Source: Chondrosia reniformis (taxonomy: Eukaryota; Porifera; Demospongiae; Chondrillida; Chondrillidae). Taken from it: 64,000 nucleotides of DNA. Below, one piece after another: positions 25,408 to 37,741 of this stretch. A model generated the notes under the pieces. That model had not been told where the DNA came from. It made no database searches and saw only the letters and a program-made list of their open reading frames with translations. The stretch's first letter is position 1, and every line of letters starts with the position of its first letter. Location of the stretch: contig OX359200.1 of the NCBI GenBank assembly GCA_947172415.1, positions 7,200,001 through 7,264,000 on the forward strand, given 5' to 3'. The position numbers and the translations under genes were made by a program.

Positions 25408-25671
25408 ACAAACTGATTCAATAGGCTTTACGTGCTTTTGAACTACGTATATGCTAATACTGATTTTCTTCATTCATATTCCTTTACGTATATTGTAAAT
25501 ATTATCATTATATAATACGTATCTTGATTATTTGGATATTCACTAAGCTTTAAATGAACTGGTAGACATGCATGACTTTTGTGATATATGTAGCATTCAT
25601 ATACAGTATAATCAATTGATTACATACACTCAAACTTATTTGTGACAATTGAGAGAGTATACAGAATAATG

Positions 25672-25677
25672 TTTATT
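25672..25677 (-). terminator. Poly(A) signal of GPCR copy 1
   Basis: Minus strand reads AATAAA 31 bp after the receptor stop. The same TTTATTTTAC context follows each of the other three copies. Confidence 0.5.
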
Positions 25678-25707
25678 TTACAGTAATTGTGTGTGAATAC
25701 AACAGTC

Positions 25708-27921
25708 TCATACAGCAGTTTCATGTAACTGATTTTCTGTGGTTTGTGGTGCAGTGACTGCTTTTCTTTCAGGTCTCCTGGACCTAGCACATAAGAAAGC
25801 TTTTCTCAACTTGACTAGTTTCTTCTTGTAAAGTCGGGCCACCTTTTTAGTGCAGAGGTAGGCAATGGCGATGGAGAGCCCCTGGGTGGTGTTGAAGACA
25901 ATAAATAGGTACCAAGACCATCTGAGGCTATTGTCCATCAGTGGAAGAAAGCCAAAAACCCAGGTCAATCCTGTTATAATGAAAATGGCTACAATTACAC
26001 GAAAATTTTTAAAGACGTGACCTCTCTTCTTCTTGTCTACAGTTTTGTTATGCATACTTTATAGAAGAAGTGATATGGAAATGATAAACAAGATGATATT
26101 AAAGAATAATGATAGAGCCAGTGGAAGTATAAAAGCTATTCCGAGGGCAATGGGTTCTGTAATCCAGCAGCGTCCATTCATTCCATATCCAACAGTTCCA
26201 GGTTGGGCAAAGTTGACAGCTACAGTTATAAGCAGCACTAGGAATGATGGAACCCATCCAATAACCACATAAGCAGCCAAGCGTCCCCAGAGCCTCTCAT
26301 TTGGATCTGCAATAATCATCTTTGAAACATTGTAAAAACCTTTGCAAATGTTGAAAGATAGCAAGTTTGTCCAAACAAAGCGAGTCAGAAAGAGGTAATG
26401 CAATACAATGGCCATGACTGAGCACAGTATAGTTGATTGAGTGTAATAATATGCCAAGTTCCCAAAAAGGAAGAAAACATCTCCAAGAAGTACAGCTGTA
26501 GTATAATTCATTAATAGCTTGCTGTAGAATGTTCTCTGTTTTCCAAATATGGAGTAGGTCAAGAGTACAAAGATGCATGACAATATGTCTATTGAAAAGC
26601 CCAGTATGGTTAATATAGTCTCCACTCCAACTTCTCGATTTCCTCCCATTACCATCGTAGAATAGTATCGAGTGAAGTTTGTACAAATGACTGCTGAGCC
26701 GTCTTCCTCAATAGAAGTAGCTGTTGTATTTCTACCAGCTGCAATCCAGTATATTAGGTCATTGCTGACGTTTCTGTACTCTGTTTTTGACAAAGCAATC
26801 AATGAACAGTTAACTCTACAATCCTCACCACTCTTCGCATAGCCCAGCTGACACAAGTCCTTAATGCATGTATCCATGAAGACGTCGTATATATAACCTT
26901 CTTCACATGTTGAATTAATAAATGTTTCTGAATCAGGTATAGTGCCTGTTAGATCTAGAACATCTGCAATAGATATAGCAATCACACCTGATGTGCCATT
27001 TGAACCACTTAATGTGTCATTTGAACCACCTAGTGAAGAGATATCAATATCAATTGAAATTGTAACATTTGCCTCTCTCCAAATCTCAAGAGGAGTTTCG
27101 AATTCGAATTCTAAGAAGCATCTTGGAGCTAGCTTAGGCCAGGTAGATGGCTCCTTATTACAGAAGAGACAATAAGCATTCTTATACACCTCATCTTCAA
27201 CTGTCGTGAGATTGAAAGGCTCGGAAAGACATTGCATACGTAATGTGTTATAATCATTCCATTCCTTGCTACTTCCATTCCTATCTAGCCAGGTTGGTCT
27301 GTCAGGACAGGTATCAATAGGTGTGAACCAACGGGGAATACATTTCTGTGGTACTGTTACATTCTCTGGTGACATAAACTTCCAGGTACAATTTCCCTTT
27401 GAAGAAAGCTCGTAGGAAATATTTCTGGTCTCATTTTCTATCTCTTTGTGTTCACATAACTTAACTGTATTCCACAAGCGGAATTTAGATAAAGTTATAT
27501 TATTGCACAGCGCACAGTACTTGTTCTTATATATAATTCCTGAAGTAATATCAGTCACCGGAGGAAAAGACTTTCTCTTTGTTTCGCAGAGATTTTTTTC
27601 AAAGCTGTGAAAAGTTGTTTTACAGGATGTAACCATTGGATAGAGTTCTGTTGCATCATGATGAATCACAGCCGAGAGGCACTCTCTCTTTAATGGAGCA
27701 GACATTTGGTCACTGAGGGCAACGGTGGAGTTCACATCAATACAGCAATCACCAAATGCGGCACAATATTTATCACAAAAACAATACTGGTTCCCTGCAT
27801 TAGTACACAATGCGTTGCTGCAGCTATGGTTAGACAGCTGAGGTACTGCAGTAAGGCTCAAAGATATTAGACAGGATATGATCAGTGTCAGAGGACCGCC
27901 TGGTAGCCCCAAATATGGCAT
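25708..27921 (-). pseudogene. Somatomedin-B-like seven-helix receptor, copy 1, with premature stop
   Basis: Intronless copy starting at the ATG at 27921 (signal MPYLGLPGGPLTLIISCLIS). It is co-linear with the three intact copies, but the codon at 26059-26061 is TAA where they have CAA. Translation ends after helix 5 (ISISLLL), giving 620 aa. Helices 6-7 and the tail (25708-26055) stay open downstream. It has the Cys-rich module CFCDKYCAAFGDCCID and many N-X-S/T sites. The stalk is the longest and most distinct of the four (GGSNDTLSGSNGTSG). No other break was seen, so the stop is recent. Either this is an early pseudogene or a five-helix truncated receptor is made. A C-to-T sequencing error is also possible. 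Confidence 0.82.
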
Positions 27922-28496
27922 TCTCAGTCTGACACTCTCTTGGGCAGGACTGGAAATGTGGACTTTGTCTTCTTGAACTAGAAGTACCAATAAACTTAGA
28001 CACACTATTTATTACTATATTTTTGTGTCTATGGCTGTATATATAGATAAGTGTGTTAATTCTCCACAGCTTTTATTTGCAATAACAAAGCAGTGTTACC
28101 ATGGTAACATGGAAGTAGGAAATTCTTGGTTTTCCTATACATGTATATATCATCACTAGAGTGAAGTGACAAAGGCATCACTAAACAATTTACTTTATTA
28201 TTAATTATGTGGAGAATGGTGTATATATGTATATACTACATATAAATAATAATTATAGTTTTGCCATATATAGTTTGATACATTTGGCAGAGGTAGATTA
28301 TCCGGGATGAGCTGTAGTTGTTTATACATATAAGCAGACTACATGAGCAGGGTATACTGTAAAGTACAGCTCATGTTCATGCGTGTGCTGGTGGAAAATG
28401 TGATTTGTGATATACGTACGTACATGTGGGGTTTTACTTGCCATACTGTCTGATATACATATATAGCTGATATATTCAATACCATGTAGGTGCATG

Positions 28497-28913
28497 TGTA
28501 ACACTGGCCCTGTCGTTCAGTAGACCAAGGTAAGTTAAACTCAAACTGGGCGTTACAATTGGCGACCTGGCAGGATTCAATCTGAATTTTACTGGATTCT
28601 GTTGATGTCACAAAGAGAAATTAAAAGTCTTCTCAATCAAGGATCTGTGTTAACTTCAAGTCAACTCTGGAGTGGAAGAAATCATAGCTTGAAGGAAATG
28701 TAATGATTGCCTGTATACAGGAAGTGACTTAATTAATTGTAACTTACTTAGTTTTTAGCTAGTCACCAGATTGAGATTGTAGAATTGTTGTATATAATTA
28801 TTAAAGAGTGTACCAGTGTCTGCGCCATTTTGGAACTGTCCTCGCTCTTCTTTGTAACACCCAGTTCAAGTTTCACTTGCCTTGGTCTGCCGAACGACGG
28901 GGCCAGTGTTACA
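28497..28913. mobile_element. 417-bp element with ~57-bp terminal inverted repeats (unit 1)
   Basis: The left end TGTAACACTGGCCCTGTCGT matches the reverse complement of the right end across the first ~57 bp. CATG flanks both sides as a possible 4-bp target duplication. There is no coding capacity, so it looks like a non-autonomous foldback element. Related copies lie in the other three units. Confidence 0.8.
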
Positions 28914-29051
28914 CATGTACAGGTATTTCATGTACATAGTAATAGCAATAATGATTAACTACATACTGTTACAAAGTATTTGTCTCTTATATAGTGTATG
29001 ATTGGACCTTATAACAAGTCAGTAATCACTTCCGATGTCCTTCACTGACGA

Positions 29052-30688
29052 CTAACGGACATAGATAGCCAATGTCATTTGAGTGCCGCGCTCATTACTA
29101 GAAATACTTGATGGAAGATTACAATCACCCCAGCGACAATTTCTTGGGTTGTCAAAGCTGCTGCAGATTGTATCACTGTTAAGTCTGAAGTTTGAAGGGG
29201 TCACCTTGTCAAATGCTATACCAAGTAACTGTATATCCCCTGCTGCATGATCACTAGGTGCAGGAGGAACACCAACGTGGTGTTTACAATGATCCACACA
29301 CACTTTGGGGTCAAGTAGTATTCCTCCGCTCCACTCATGGTCAATGTTGCGATTGTAGCGACCTCTGTAAGCATACACCAGATGATTGTTGTGGTAGGCG
29401 GCAATCATCATTTCTTCGGCATTGAAGCGACCTTTCCGATCCACATTGCACCAACCTGCTGTGAGATCCTGACAGGACCTGAAGGTGTCGCTAAAGTAGT
29501 ACATTTGTTGTGTGAGTGGCAGTACCTCCATGTAACTGTGTTTCCACACTAGTGACCATCCTCCTCCACAAGTGCTCATATCACAGTGAACCTACAAATG
29601 GTAACAAGACACGTGACACTATAGCTAGTGATAGGTCTAGTCAATTAATGTAATATTAATCACAGTTGATAGAATATTTAATAATAAGGGATCATTATAA
29701 CAGCTTTCAAAACTACCAACTTATTCCTACACTGTCTCTGAGAAATATAACCTATCAAATTGTCCACGTAATCTCCCTTTGTGTGTACATTATGCAATGT
29801 CCTATATATATAGTTACCCCAAATTCTTCCACAATCAAACTCTTACAACGCATTGCTATATCTACTACACCCCCGCAAGTGTTCTTAATTGTGGTCAGTG
29901 GCACACACATGTAGTACCTGCATGGTCTGTTCCACCCCAGAGCACTGATCAGTCACCCTCACCCAGTAGGGACCATCAGTGGCAGGTCGGAAGCAGTTTG
30001 AGGAGTGAGACTCCAAAATGTCCTTACAAGAGGAGCCAGGAAAGTCAGCTGTGTCACCAATGGATGGCTCGAGTCTGCAACAATTAGATGAGAAACACAA
30101 TATATACACATACAGTAGAAGTACACAAATGTATGCTGCCTCATTGACTGTAAGAGTTATCAATAACAAGAAACATATTTATAACAGCATATCTCAAAAT
30201 TCTCTCAAAATTGCATTCTACATATTCCAGTTCAACTATTTCACACATGAAATGTCCAGGATTGACTGCCTTTCTCACTTGAATGGAGTCCATCTGCTGC
30301 TCTTGCAGATCCACACAGTGTTAGGAGTAGTTGGGCTATAGAAAGGTTCATCTTCATTGGATCCATCACATGTAGCAGATGGAACTGTTGCAGCTCTCTG
30401 TGAAGATAGGAAACATTTTATTAGTCACTATGAAACAACACAACCATCAACAGAAGCAATCTCAGACATGATTTGGATTTAATATACATTTTATAGTAAC
30501 ACTATCTTATATGGGAGAATCATATAGAGACTCAAGTATACGTGGTTTATTAAAATTGTGCACTTCACTTGTACCTTGTGAACCACCTGAGTTCTGTTAC
30601 TTGCTGCTAAGTGACTAGATTTGAGTGCAGAAGTGGTAGATACAGTGAAGAGCTGTACCACAATGACAAACAGGAACTTGAAGATCAT
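29052..30688 (-). CDS. Secreted fibrinogen-related (FReD-like) protein, copy 1
   Basis: Four exons: 30575-30688, 30279-30397, 29918-30074 and 29052-29591, giving 309 aa. The ATG at 30688 opens a signal peptide (MIFKFLFVIVVQLFTVSTTS); a TTG two codons upstream was not used. Exon 2 has a short Cys segment (ATCDGSNEDEPFYSP, NTVWICKSSRW). Exons 3-4 begin like fibrinogen-C/intelectin domains: SSCKDILESHSSNC, GPYWVRVTDQC and VHCDMSTCGGGWSLVW. The C-terminal half (SCQDLTAGWCNVD, HEWSGGILLDPKVC, MTLAIYVR) is not typical fibrinogen, so only the fold start is assigned. FReD proteins often act as extracellular lectins. A TATATATA stretch lies about 75-85 bp before the ATG. It is transcribed in the same direction as GPCR copy 1 and lies upstream of it. 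Confidence 0.78.
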
Positions 30689-31554
30689 GTCCAAAGTAGT
30701 TCTTTCACAGTCAACTAAATTACCCTTAAAAATGGTTTGGTATTGTTTTTAAAAGATGACCTGTTATATATACTGTTTACAAGTAGAGACATATAAGTGG
30801 CTATTATGTCTGTATCTGTTTCCATTAGCCTGCTCATGAGGTCTATATACTCTGAACCAGGTGAACCTTTAATCAGGGCTCAACAGGAAATTGAATTCCT
30901 CTAACTGAAGATTGAGGACTAAGCTATCCATGGCTTGAAATGGTATGTCAAACAACAAATCTCCAATTGCAACATCTATCTTTCTTTTTAACAGTTAACA
31001 CTCACTCCTTTAGTTTTGTTGCATATAGCTTATAGCTTTTATAATATGAATTTAAATGAATCATAACTATTATTGAAGTGATGCAATGAATAACATTAAT
31101 GAATAATGATAATTAGTTTGACTAAAGGTAAATGTATTCATAACTTATTTACTGGTAAACATTTACTTGATCAATCCATCTTACTATTTGTATCCAGAGC
31201 AGCCTGAACATTATATATATAGTAATTGAGTATATAGACTACGTATACACATTTTCTTACCACTCAAATCATCCTAGTATAAGTGGCTATTATGTCTATT
31301 ATAAGTCTGTACCTGTTCATTAGCATGAGGTCTATATACTCTAACCAGGTGAACCTCTCCATTTAACCTTTAATCAGGGCTCAAATCATCCTGGGCAGTT
31401 TTCATATGCATTCATATATTTCCCTAGATCAATTAATCCTTATGTGCCCTGGATACAAATGGGGTCTTGCATGGTGGTTAATTCATAACATCCTCGTATA
31501 GTGTACCAGGATATAATCATATAATCATTAACAGTGTGTACTTCACTTGTATAC

Positions 31555-31631
31555 CTTGTGAACCACCTTAGTATGAGTGCAGATACAGTGAAGAGCTGTA
31601 CCACAATGACAAACAGGAACTTGAAGATCAT
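31555..31631 (-). pseudogene. Orphan copy of FReD exon 1 (unit 1/2 junction)
   Basis: It repeats the start and signal peptide of the FReD genes (MIFKFLFVIVVQLFTVSA) but lacks an internal stretch of about 37 bp. It retains a GTATAC donor at the 3' edge and has no downstream FReD exons; the next thing downstream is the GPCR copy 2 tail. It marks a duplication breakpoint. Confidence 0.8.
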
Positions 31632-31892
31632 GTCCAAAGTAGTTCTTTCTTCATTCCTATTCCTTTACGTATATTGTAAATATTATCATTATATAATACG
31701 TATCTTGATTATTTGGATATTCACTAAGCTTTAAATGAACTGGTAGACATGCATGACTTTTGTGATATATGTAGCATTCATATACAGTATAATCAATTGA
31801 TTACATACACTCTTAATCTTATTTGTGACAATTGAAAGAGTATACAGAATAATGTTTATTTTACAATAATTGTTTGTGTTTATACAACAGTC

Positions 31893-34073
31893 TCATACAG
31901 CAGTTTCATGTAACTGACTTTCTGTGGTTTGTGGTGTAGTGACTGCTTTTCTTTCAGGTCTCTTGGACCTAGCACATAAGAAAGCTCTTCTCAACTTGAT
32001 TAGTTTCTTCTTGTAAAGTCGGGCCACCTTTTTAGTGCAGAGGTAGGCAATGGCGATGGAGAGCCCCTGGGTGGTGTTGAAGACAATAAATAGGTACCAA
32101 GACCAGCTGAGGCTATTGTCCATCAGTGGAAGAAAGCCAAAAACCCAGGTCAATCCTGTTATAATGAAAATGGCTACAGTTACACGAAAGTTTTTAAAGA
32201 CGTGACCTCTCTTCTTCTTGTCTACAGTTTTGTTATGCATACTTTGTAGAAGAAGTGATATGGAAATGATAAACAAGATGATATTAAAGAATAATGATAG
32301 AGCCAGTGGAAGTACAAAAGCTATTCCGAGGGCAATGGGTTCTGTAATCCAGCAGCGTCCATTCATTCCATATCCAACAGTTCCAGGTTGGGCAAAGTTG
32401 ACAGCTACAGTTATAAGCAGCACTAGGAATGATGGAACCCATCCAATAACCACATAAGCAGCCAAGCGTCCCCAGAGCCTCTCATTTGGATCTGCAATAA
32501 TCATCTTTGAAACATTGTAAAAACCTTTGCAAATGTTGAAAGATAGCAAGTTTGTCCAAATGAAGCGAGTCAGAAAGAGGTAGTGTAATACAATGGCCAT
32601 GACTGAGCACAGTATAGTTGATTGAGTGTAATAATATGCCAAGTTCCCAAAGAGGAAGAAGAGATCTCCAAGAAGTACAGCTGTAGTATAATTCATTAAT
32701 AGCTTGCTGTAGAATGTTCTCAGTTTTCCAAATATGGAGTAGGTCAAGAGTACAAAGATGCATGACAATATGTCTATTGAAAAGCCCAGTATGGTTAATA
32801 TAGTCTCCACCCCCACTTCTCGACTTCCTCCCATTACCATCTTAGAATAGTATCGAGTAAAGTTTGTACAAATGACTGCTGAGCCATCTTCCTCAATAGA
32901 AGTAGCTGTTGTATTTCTACCAGCTGCAATCCAGTATATTAGGTCATTGCTGACGTTTCTGTACTCTGTTTTTGACAAAGCAATCAATGAACAGTTAACT
33001 CTGCAATCCTCACCCCCCTTCGCATAGCCCAGCTGACACAAGTCCTTAATGCATGTTTCCATGAAGACGTCGTATATATAACCTTCTTCACATGTTGAAT
33101 TAATAAATGTTTCTGGATCAGGTATAGTGTCTATTGGATCTAGAACATATGTAATAGATATATCAATCACATCTGCTGGTGGTTCAAATGACACAATAGG
33201 TGGTTCAAATGGCATAATTGAAACTGTAACATTTGTCTCTCTCCAAATCTCAAGAGAGGTTTCTAAAAAGCATCTTGGAGCTAGCTTAGGCCAGGTAGAT
33301 GGTTCCTTATTACAGAAGAGACAATAGGCATTCTTATACACCTCATCTTCAACTGTTGTGAGATTGAAAGGCTCGAAACGACATTGCTTACGTAATTTGT
33401 TATAATCATTCCATTCCTTGCTACTTCCATTTCTATCTAGCCAGGTTGGTCTGTCAGGACAGATATCAATAGGTGTGAGCCAATGGGGAATACATTTCTG
33501 TGGTACTGCTACATTCTCTGGTGACATAAACTTCCAGGTACAATTTCCCTTTGAAGAAAGCTCATAGGAAATATTTCTGGTCTCATTTCCCGTCTGTACA
33601 TGTTCACATAACTTAACTGTATTCCACAAGCGGAATTTAGATAGAGTTATATTATTGCACAGCGCACAGTACTTGTTCTTATATATAATTCCTGAAGTAA
33701 TATCAGTCACCGGAGGAAAAGACTTTCTCTTTGTTTCGCAGAGATTTTTTTCAAAGCTGTGAAAAGTTGTTTTACAGGATGTAACCATTGGATAGAGTTC
33801 TGTTGCATCATAATGAATCACAGCCGAGAGGCACTCTCTCTTTAATGGAGCAGACATTTGGTCACTGAGGACAACAGTGGAGTTTACATCAATACAGCAA
33901 TCACCAAATGCAGCACAATATTTATCACAAAAACAATACTGGTTCTCTGCATTAGTACACAATGCATTGCTGCAGCTATGGTTAGACAGCTGAGGTACTG
34001 CAGTAAGGCTCAAAGATACTAGACAGGATGTGATCAGTGTCAGAGGACCGCTTGGTAGCCCCAAATATGGCAT
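31893..34073 (-). CDS. Somatomedin-B-like seven-helix receptor, copy 2
   Basis: Intact intronless ORF of 726 aa from the ATG at 34073 (signal MPYLGLPSGPLTLITSCLVS). The frame stays open upstream but without an ATG. The Cys module QYCFCDKYCAAFGDCCID fits the somatomedin-B pattern (CxCDxxC...GDCCxD). A large N-glycosylated Cys-rich ectodomain follows, then a stalk with FEPPIVSFEPP. The seven helices resemble 7tm_2 (family B, Methuselah/adhesion-like): TM1 near VETILTILGFSIDIL, a Cys pair in TILCSVMA and NGRCWITEP, TM6 IFIITGLTWVFGF and TM7 FNTTQGLSIAIAYL. I see no GPS autoproteolysis site before TM1. The tail is basic. The ligand is unknown; the FReD-like gene upstream on the same strand is a candidate only by linkage. 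Confidence 0.87.
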   Translation of the reverse strand: MPYLGLPSGPLTLITSCLVSLSLTAVPQLSNHSCSNALCTNAENQYCFCDKYCAAFGDCCIDVNSTVVLSDQMSAPLKRECLSAVIHYDATELYPMVTSCKTTFHSFEKNLCETKRKSFPPVTDITSGIIYKNKYCALCNNITLSKFRLWNTVKLCEHVQTGNETRNISYELSSKGNCTWKFMSPENVAVPQKCIPHWLTPIDICPDRPTWLDRNGSSKEWNDYNKLRKQCRFEPFNLTTVEDEVYKNAYCLFCNKEPSTWPKLAPRCFLETSLEIWRETNVTVSIMPFEPPIVSFEPPADVIDISITYVLDPIDTIPDPETFINSTCEEGYIYDVFMETCIKDLCQLGYAKGGEDCRVNCSLIALSKTEYRNVSNDLIYWIAAGRNTTATSIEEDGSAVICTNFTRYYSKMVMGGSREVGVETILTILGFSIDILSCIFVLLTYSIFGKLRTFYSKLLMNYTTAVLLGDLFFLFGNLAYYYTQSTILCSVMAIVLHYLFLTRFIWTNLLSFNICKGFYNVSKMIIADPNERLWGRLAAYVVIGWVPSFLVLLITVAVNFAQPGTVGYGMNGRCWITEPIALGIAFVLPLALSLFFNIILFIISISLLLQSMHNKTVDKKKRGHVFKNFRVTVAIFIITGLTWVFGFLPLMDNSLSWSWYLFIVFNTTQGLSIAIAYLCTKKVARLYKKKLIKLRRAFLCARSKRPERKAVTTPQTTESQLHETAV

Positions 34074-34442
34074 TCTCAGTCTGACACTCTCTTGGGCAGG
34101 AATGGAAATGTGGACTTTGTCTTCTTGAACTAGAAGTACCAATAATTATTAAACTTAGACACACTATTTATTACTATATTTTTGTGTCTTGCTGTATTAT
34201 ATAGATAAGTGTTAATTCTCCACAGCAATAGCAAAGCAGTGTTACCATGGTAACATGAAAATAGGAAATTCTTGGTTTTCCTATACATGTGCATATCATC
34301 AGAGTGAAGTGACAAAGGCATTAGGTTGAGAATGGTGTACATATGTATTTACTACAAATAAATAATAATTATACATTATAATAGTTTTGCCATATATAGT
34401 ATATATATAGGTACATTTTCCAGAGGTGGATTATCCAGGATG

Positions 34443-34520
34443 AGCTGTAGTTGTATAGTTGCATAGTTGTATAGTTGCATAGTTGTATAGTTGCATAGTT
34501 GTATAGTTGCATAGTTGTAT
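34443..34520 (+). repeat. 16-bp minisatellite (TTGTATAGTTGCATAG)n
   Basis: About five copies, found in unit 2 only. The corresponding region in units 1 and 4 has a single short copy, so the expansion happened after unit duplication. Confidence 0.85.
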
Positions 34521-34695
34521 ATACATATAAGCAGACCACATGAGCAGGGAATACTGTGAAGTACACCTCATGTACATGTGTGTGCTGGTGGAAAATGTGA
34601 TTTATGATATACATACGTACATGTGGGGTTTTACTTGCCATACTGTCTGATATACGTATATAGCTGATATATTCAATACTATGTAGGTGCATGTG

Positions 34696-35097
34696 TTCGG
34701 CGGATAAGTGAACTCGAACTGAGCGTTACAATTGGCAACCCTGCAGCTGGCAGGATTCAATCTGAATTTTACTGGATTCTGTTGATGTCTCAAAGAGAAC
34801 TTCAAAGTCTTCTCAATCAAGGATCTGTGTTAACATCAAGTCAATTCTGGAGTGGAAGAAATCATAGCTTGAAGGAAATGTAATGATTGTCTGTATACAG
34901 GAGTGACTTAATTAATTGATTATGGTGTAACTCACTTAGTATTTAGCTAGTCACCAGATTGAGATTGTAGAATTGTTATAATTATTAAAGAGTGTACCAG
35001 TGTCTGTGCCAATTTGCAACTGTCCTCGCTCTTCTTTGTAACACCCAGTTCGAGTTTCACTTGCCTTGGTCCGCCGAACGACAGGGCCAGTGTTACA
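34696..35097. mobile_element. TIR element, unit 2, left end decayed
   Basis: It aligns with 28497-28913, but the first ~20 bp of the left inverted repeat are lost. The right end (GGGCCAGTGTTACA) is intact. Confidence 0.7.
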
Positions 35098-35233
35098 CAT
35101 GTACAGGTATATCATGTAAATAGTAATAGCAATAACGATTAACTACATACTGTTACGTTGTATTTGTCTCTTATAGTGTGTGATTGGAGCTTATAACAAG
35201 TCAGTAATCACTTCCGATGTCCTTCACTGATGG

Positions 35234-36865
35234 CTAATGGACATAGATAGCCAAGGTCATTTGAGTGTCGTGCTCATTACTAGAAATACTTGATGGAAGA
35301 AAACAATCACGCCAACGACATTCTCCTGGGTTGTCAAAGCTGCTCCAGAATGTATCACAGTTTGCTCTGTAGTTTGAAGGGGTCGTCTTATCAAATGCTA
35401 TACCAAGTAACTGTATATCCCTGCCATCATGATCACTAGGTGCAGGAGGAATACCAACATTGTGTTTACAATGATCCACACACACTTTGGGGTCCAGTAG
35501 TATTCCTCCGCTCCACTCATGGTCAATGTTGCGATTGTAACGACCTCTGTAAGCATACACCAGATGATTGTTGTGGTAGGCGGCTATCATCATTTCTTCA
35601 GCATTGAAGCGACCTTTCCGATCCACATTGCACCAACCAGCTGTGAGATCCTGACAGGACCTGAAGGTGTCACTAAAGTAGTACATTTGTTGTGTGAGTG
35701 GCAGTACCTCCATGTAACTGTGCTTCCACACTAGTGACCATCCTCCTCCACAAGTGCTCATATCACAGTGAACCTACAAGTGGTAACAAGACACGTGACA
35801 CTATAGCTAGTGATATGTCAATTAGTATAACTTAATACATTTTCAGCACAGTTGATAGAATAATAATAATAAGGGATCATTATAACAGCTTTCAAAACTA
35901 CCAACTTATTCCTACACTGTTTCTGAGATATATAACCTATCAAATTGTCCACGTAATCTCCCTTTGTGTGTATATTATGCAATGTCCTGTACAGTTACTC
36001 CAAATTCTTCCACAATCAAACTCTTATAACATATTGCTATATCTACTACACCCCCACAAGTGTCCTTAATCGTGGTCAGTGGCACACACACACACGTAGT
36101 ACCTGCATGGTCTGTTCCACCTCAGAGCACTGATCAGTCACCCTCACCCAGTAGGGACCATCAGTGGCAGGTCGGAAGCAGTTTGAGGAGTGGGACTCCA
36201 AAATGTCCTTACAAGAGGAGCCAGGAAAGTCAGCTGTGTCACCAATGGATGGCTCAAGTCTGCAACAATTAGATGAGAAACACAATATATACACATACAG
36301 TAGAAGTACACAAATGTATGCTGCCTTTTTGACTGTAAGAGTTATCAATAGCAAGAAACATATTTTTAACAGCATATCTCAAAATTCTCTCAAAATTGCA
36401 TTCTACATATTCCAGTTCAACTATTTCACATGAAATGTCAAGGATTGACTGCCTTGCTCACTTGAATGGAGTCCATCTGCTGCTCTTGCAGATCCACACA
36501 GTGTTAGGAGCAGTTGGGCTATAGAAAGGTTCATCTTCATTGGATCCATCACATGTGGCAGATGGAACTGTTGCAGCTCTCTGTGAATGTAGGAAACATT
36601 TTATTAGTCATTATGAAACAACACAACCATCAACAGAAGCAATCTCAGACATGATTTGGATTTAATATACATTTTATAGTAACACTATCTTATATGAGAG
36701 AATCAAATAGAGTATTACGTGGTTTATTAAAATTGTGTACTTCACTTGTACCTTGTGAACCACCTGAGTTCTGTTACTTGCTGCTAAGTGACTAGATTTG
36801 AGTGCAGAAGTGGTAGATACAGTGAAGAGCTGTACCACAATGACAAACAGGAACTTGAAGATCAT
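35234..36865 (-). CDS. Secreted FReD-like protein, copy 2
   Basis: Exons 36752-36865, 36462-36580, 36103-36259 and 35234-35773 have the same lengths (114/119/157/540 nt) as copy 1, giving 309 aa. The signal peptide and SSCKDILESHSSNC, CGGGWSLVW and CNVDRKGRFNAEEM blocks are kept. Differences cluster in the C-terminal ~50 residues, for example DKTTPSNYRANCDTFWSS where copy 1 has DKVTPSNFRLNSDTICSS. No frame breaks. Confidence 0.78.
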
Positions 36866-37423
36866 GTCCAAAGTAGTTCTTTCACAGTCAAGTAAATTAC
36901 CCTTAAAAATGGTTTGGTATTGTTTTTAAAAGATGACCTGTTATATATACTGTTTACAAGTAGAGACATATAAGTGGCTATTATGTCTGTACCTGTTCCA
37001 TTAGCCTGCTCATGAGGTCTATATACTCTGAACCAGGTGAACCTTTAATCAAGGCTCAACAGGAAATTGAATTCCTCTAACTGAAGATTTAGGACAAAGC
37101 TATCCATGGCTTGAAATGGTATGTCAAACAACAAATCTCCAATTGCAACATCTATCTTTCTTTTTAACAGTTAACACTCACTCCTTTAGTTTTGTTGCAT
37201 ATATACAGTAGCTTATAGTTTTTTTAATATGAATAATTTTAATAATATGAATTTAAATGAATCATATCTATTATTCAAGTGATGTGAATGAATAACATTA
37301 ATGAATAATGATATTCATTAGTTTGACTAAAGGTAAATGTATACTGGGAAACATTTACTTGATCCATCCATCAACTTACCATTACAGCCAGAGCATTATA
37401 GTAATTGAGGATATACACATTTC

Positions 37424-37500
37424 AATCATTGGACTGAACAAACTGATTCAATAGGCTTTACGTGCTTTTGAACTACGTATATGCTAATACTGATTTTCTT
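37424..37500 (+). pseudogene. Duplicated 3' tip of TCF25
   Basis: From 37424 the sequence repeats TCF25 from 25394 onward, including the last codons TCA TTG GAC TGA and the 3' flank, with no TCF25 exon before it. It shows that the duplicated block began inside the last TCF25 exon. Confidence 0.9.
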
Positions 37501-37741
37501 CATTCCTATTCCTTTACGTATATTGTAAATATTATCATTATATAATACGTATCTTGATTATTTGGATATTCACTAAGCTTTAAATGAACTGGTAGACATG
37601 CATGACTTTTGTGATATATGTAGCATTCATATACAGTATAATCAATTGATTACATACACTCTTAAACTTATTTGTGACAATTGAAAGAGTATACAGAATA
37701 ATGTTTATTTTACAGTAATTGTGTGTGTTTATACAACAGTC

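Noticed and set aside
26033-26272. 79-codon plus-strand ORF, repeated at 32218, 38067 and 43812
   Set aside because: Antisense shadow of the conserved receptor helices 4-6; it persists only because the coding strand is conserved.
28550-28580. GTTACAATTGGCGACC-like sequence resembling the end of an LTR and primer binding site
   Set aside because: It lies inside a short element whose ends are inverted, not direct, repeats; no second LTR or reverse transcriptase was found.
29337-29552. 71-codon plus-strand ORF, repeated in each unit
   Set aside because: Antisense shadow of FReD exon 4.
34443-34520. Short regular repeats suggestive of a CRISPR array
   Set aside because: Repeats are contiguous with no unique spacers, and the context is eukaryotic with introns.
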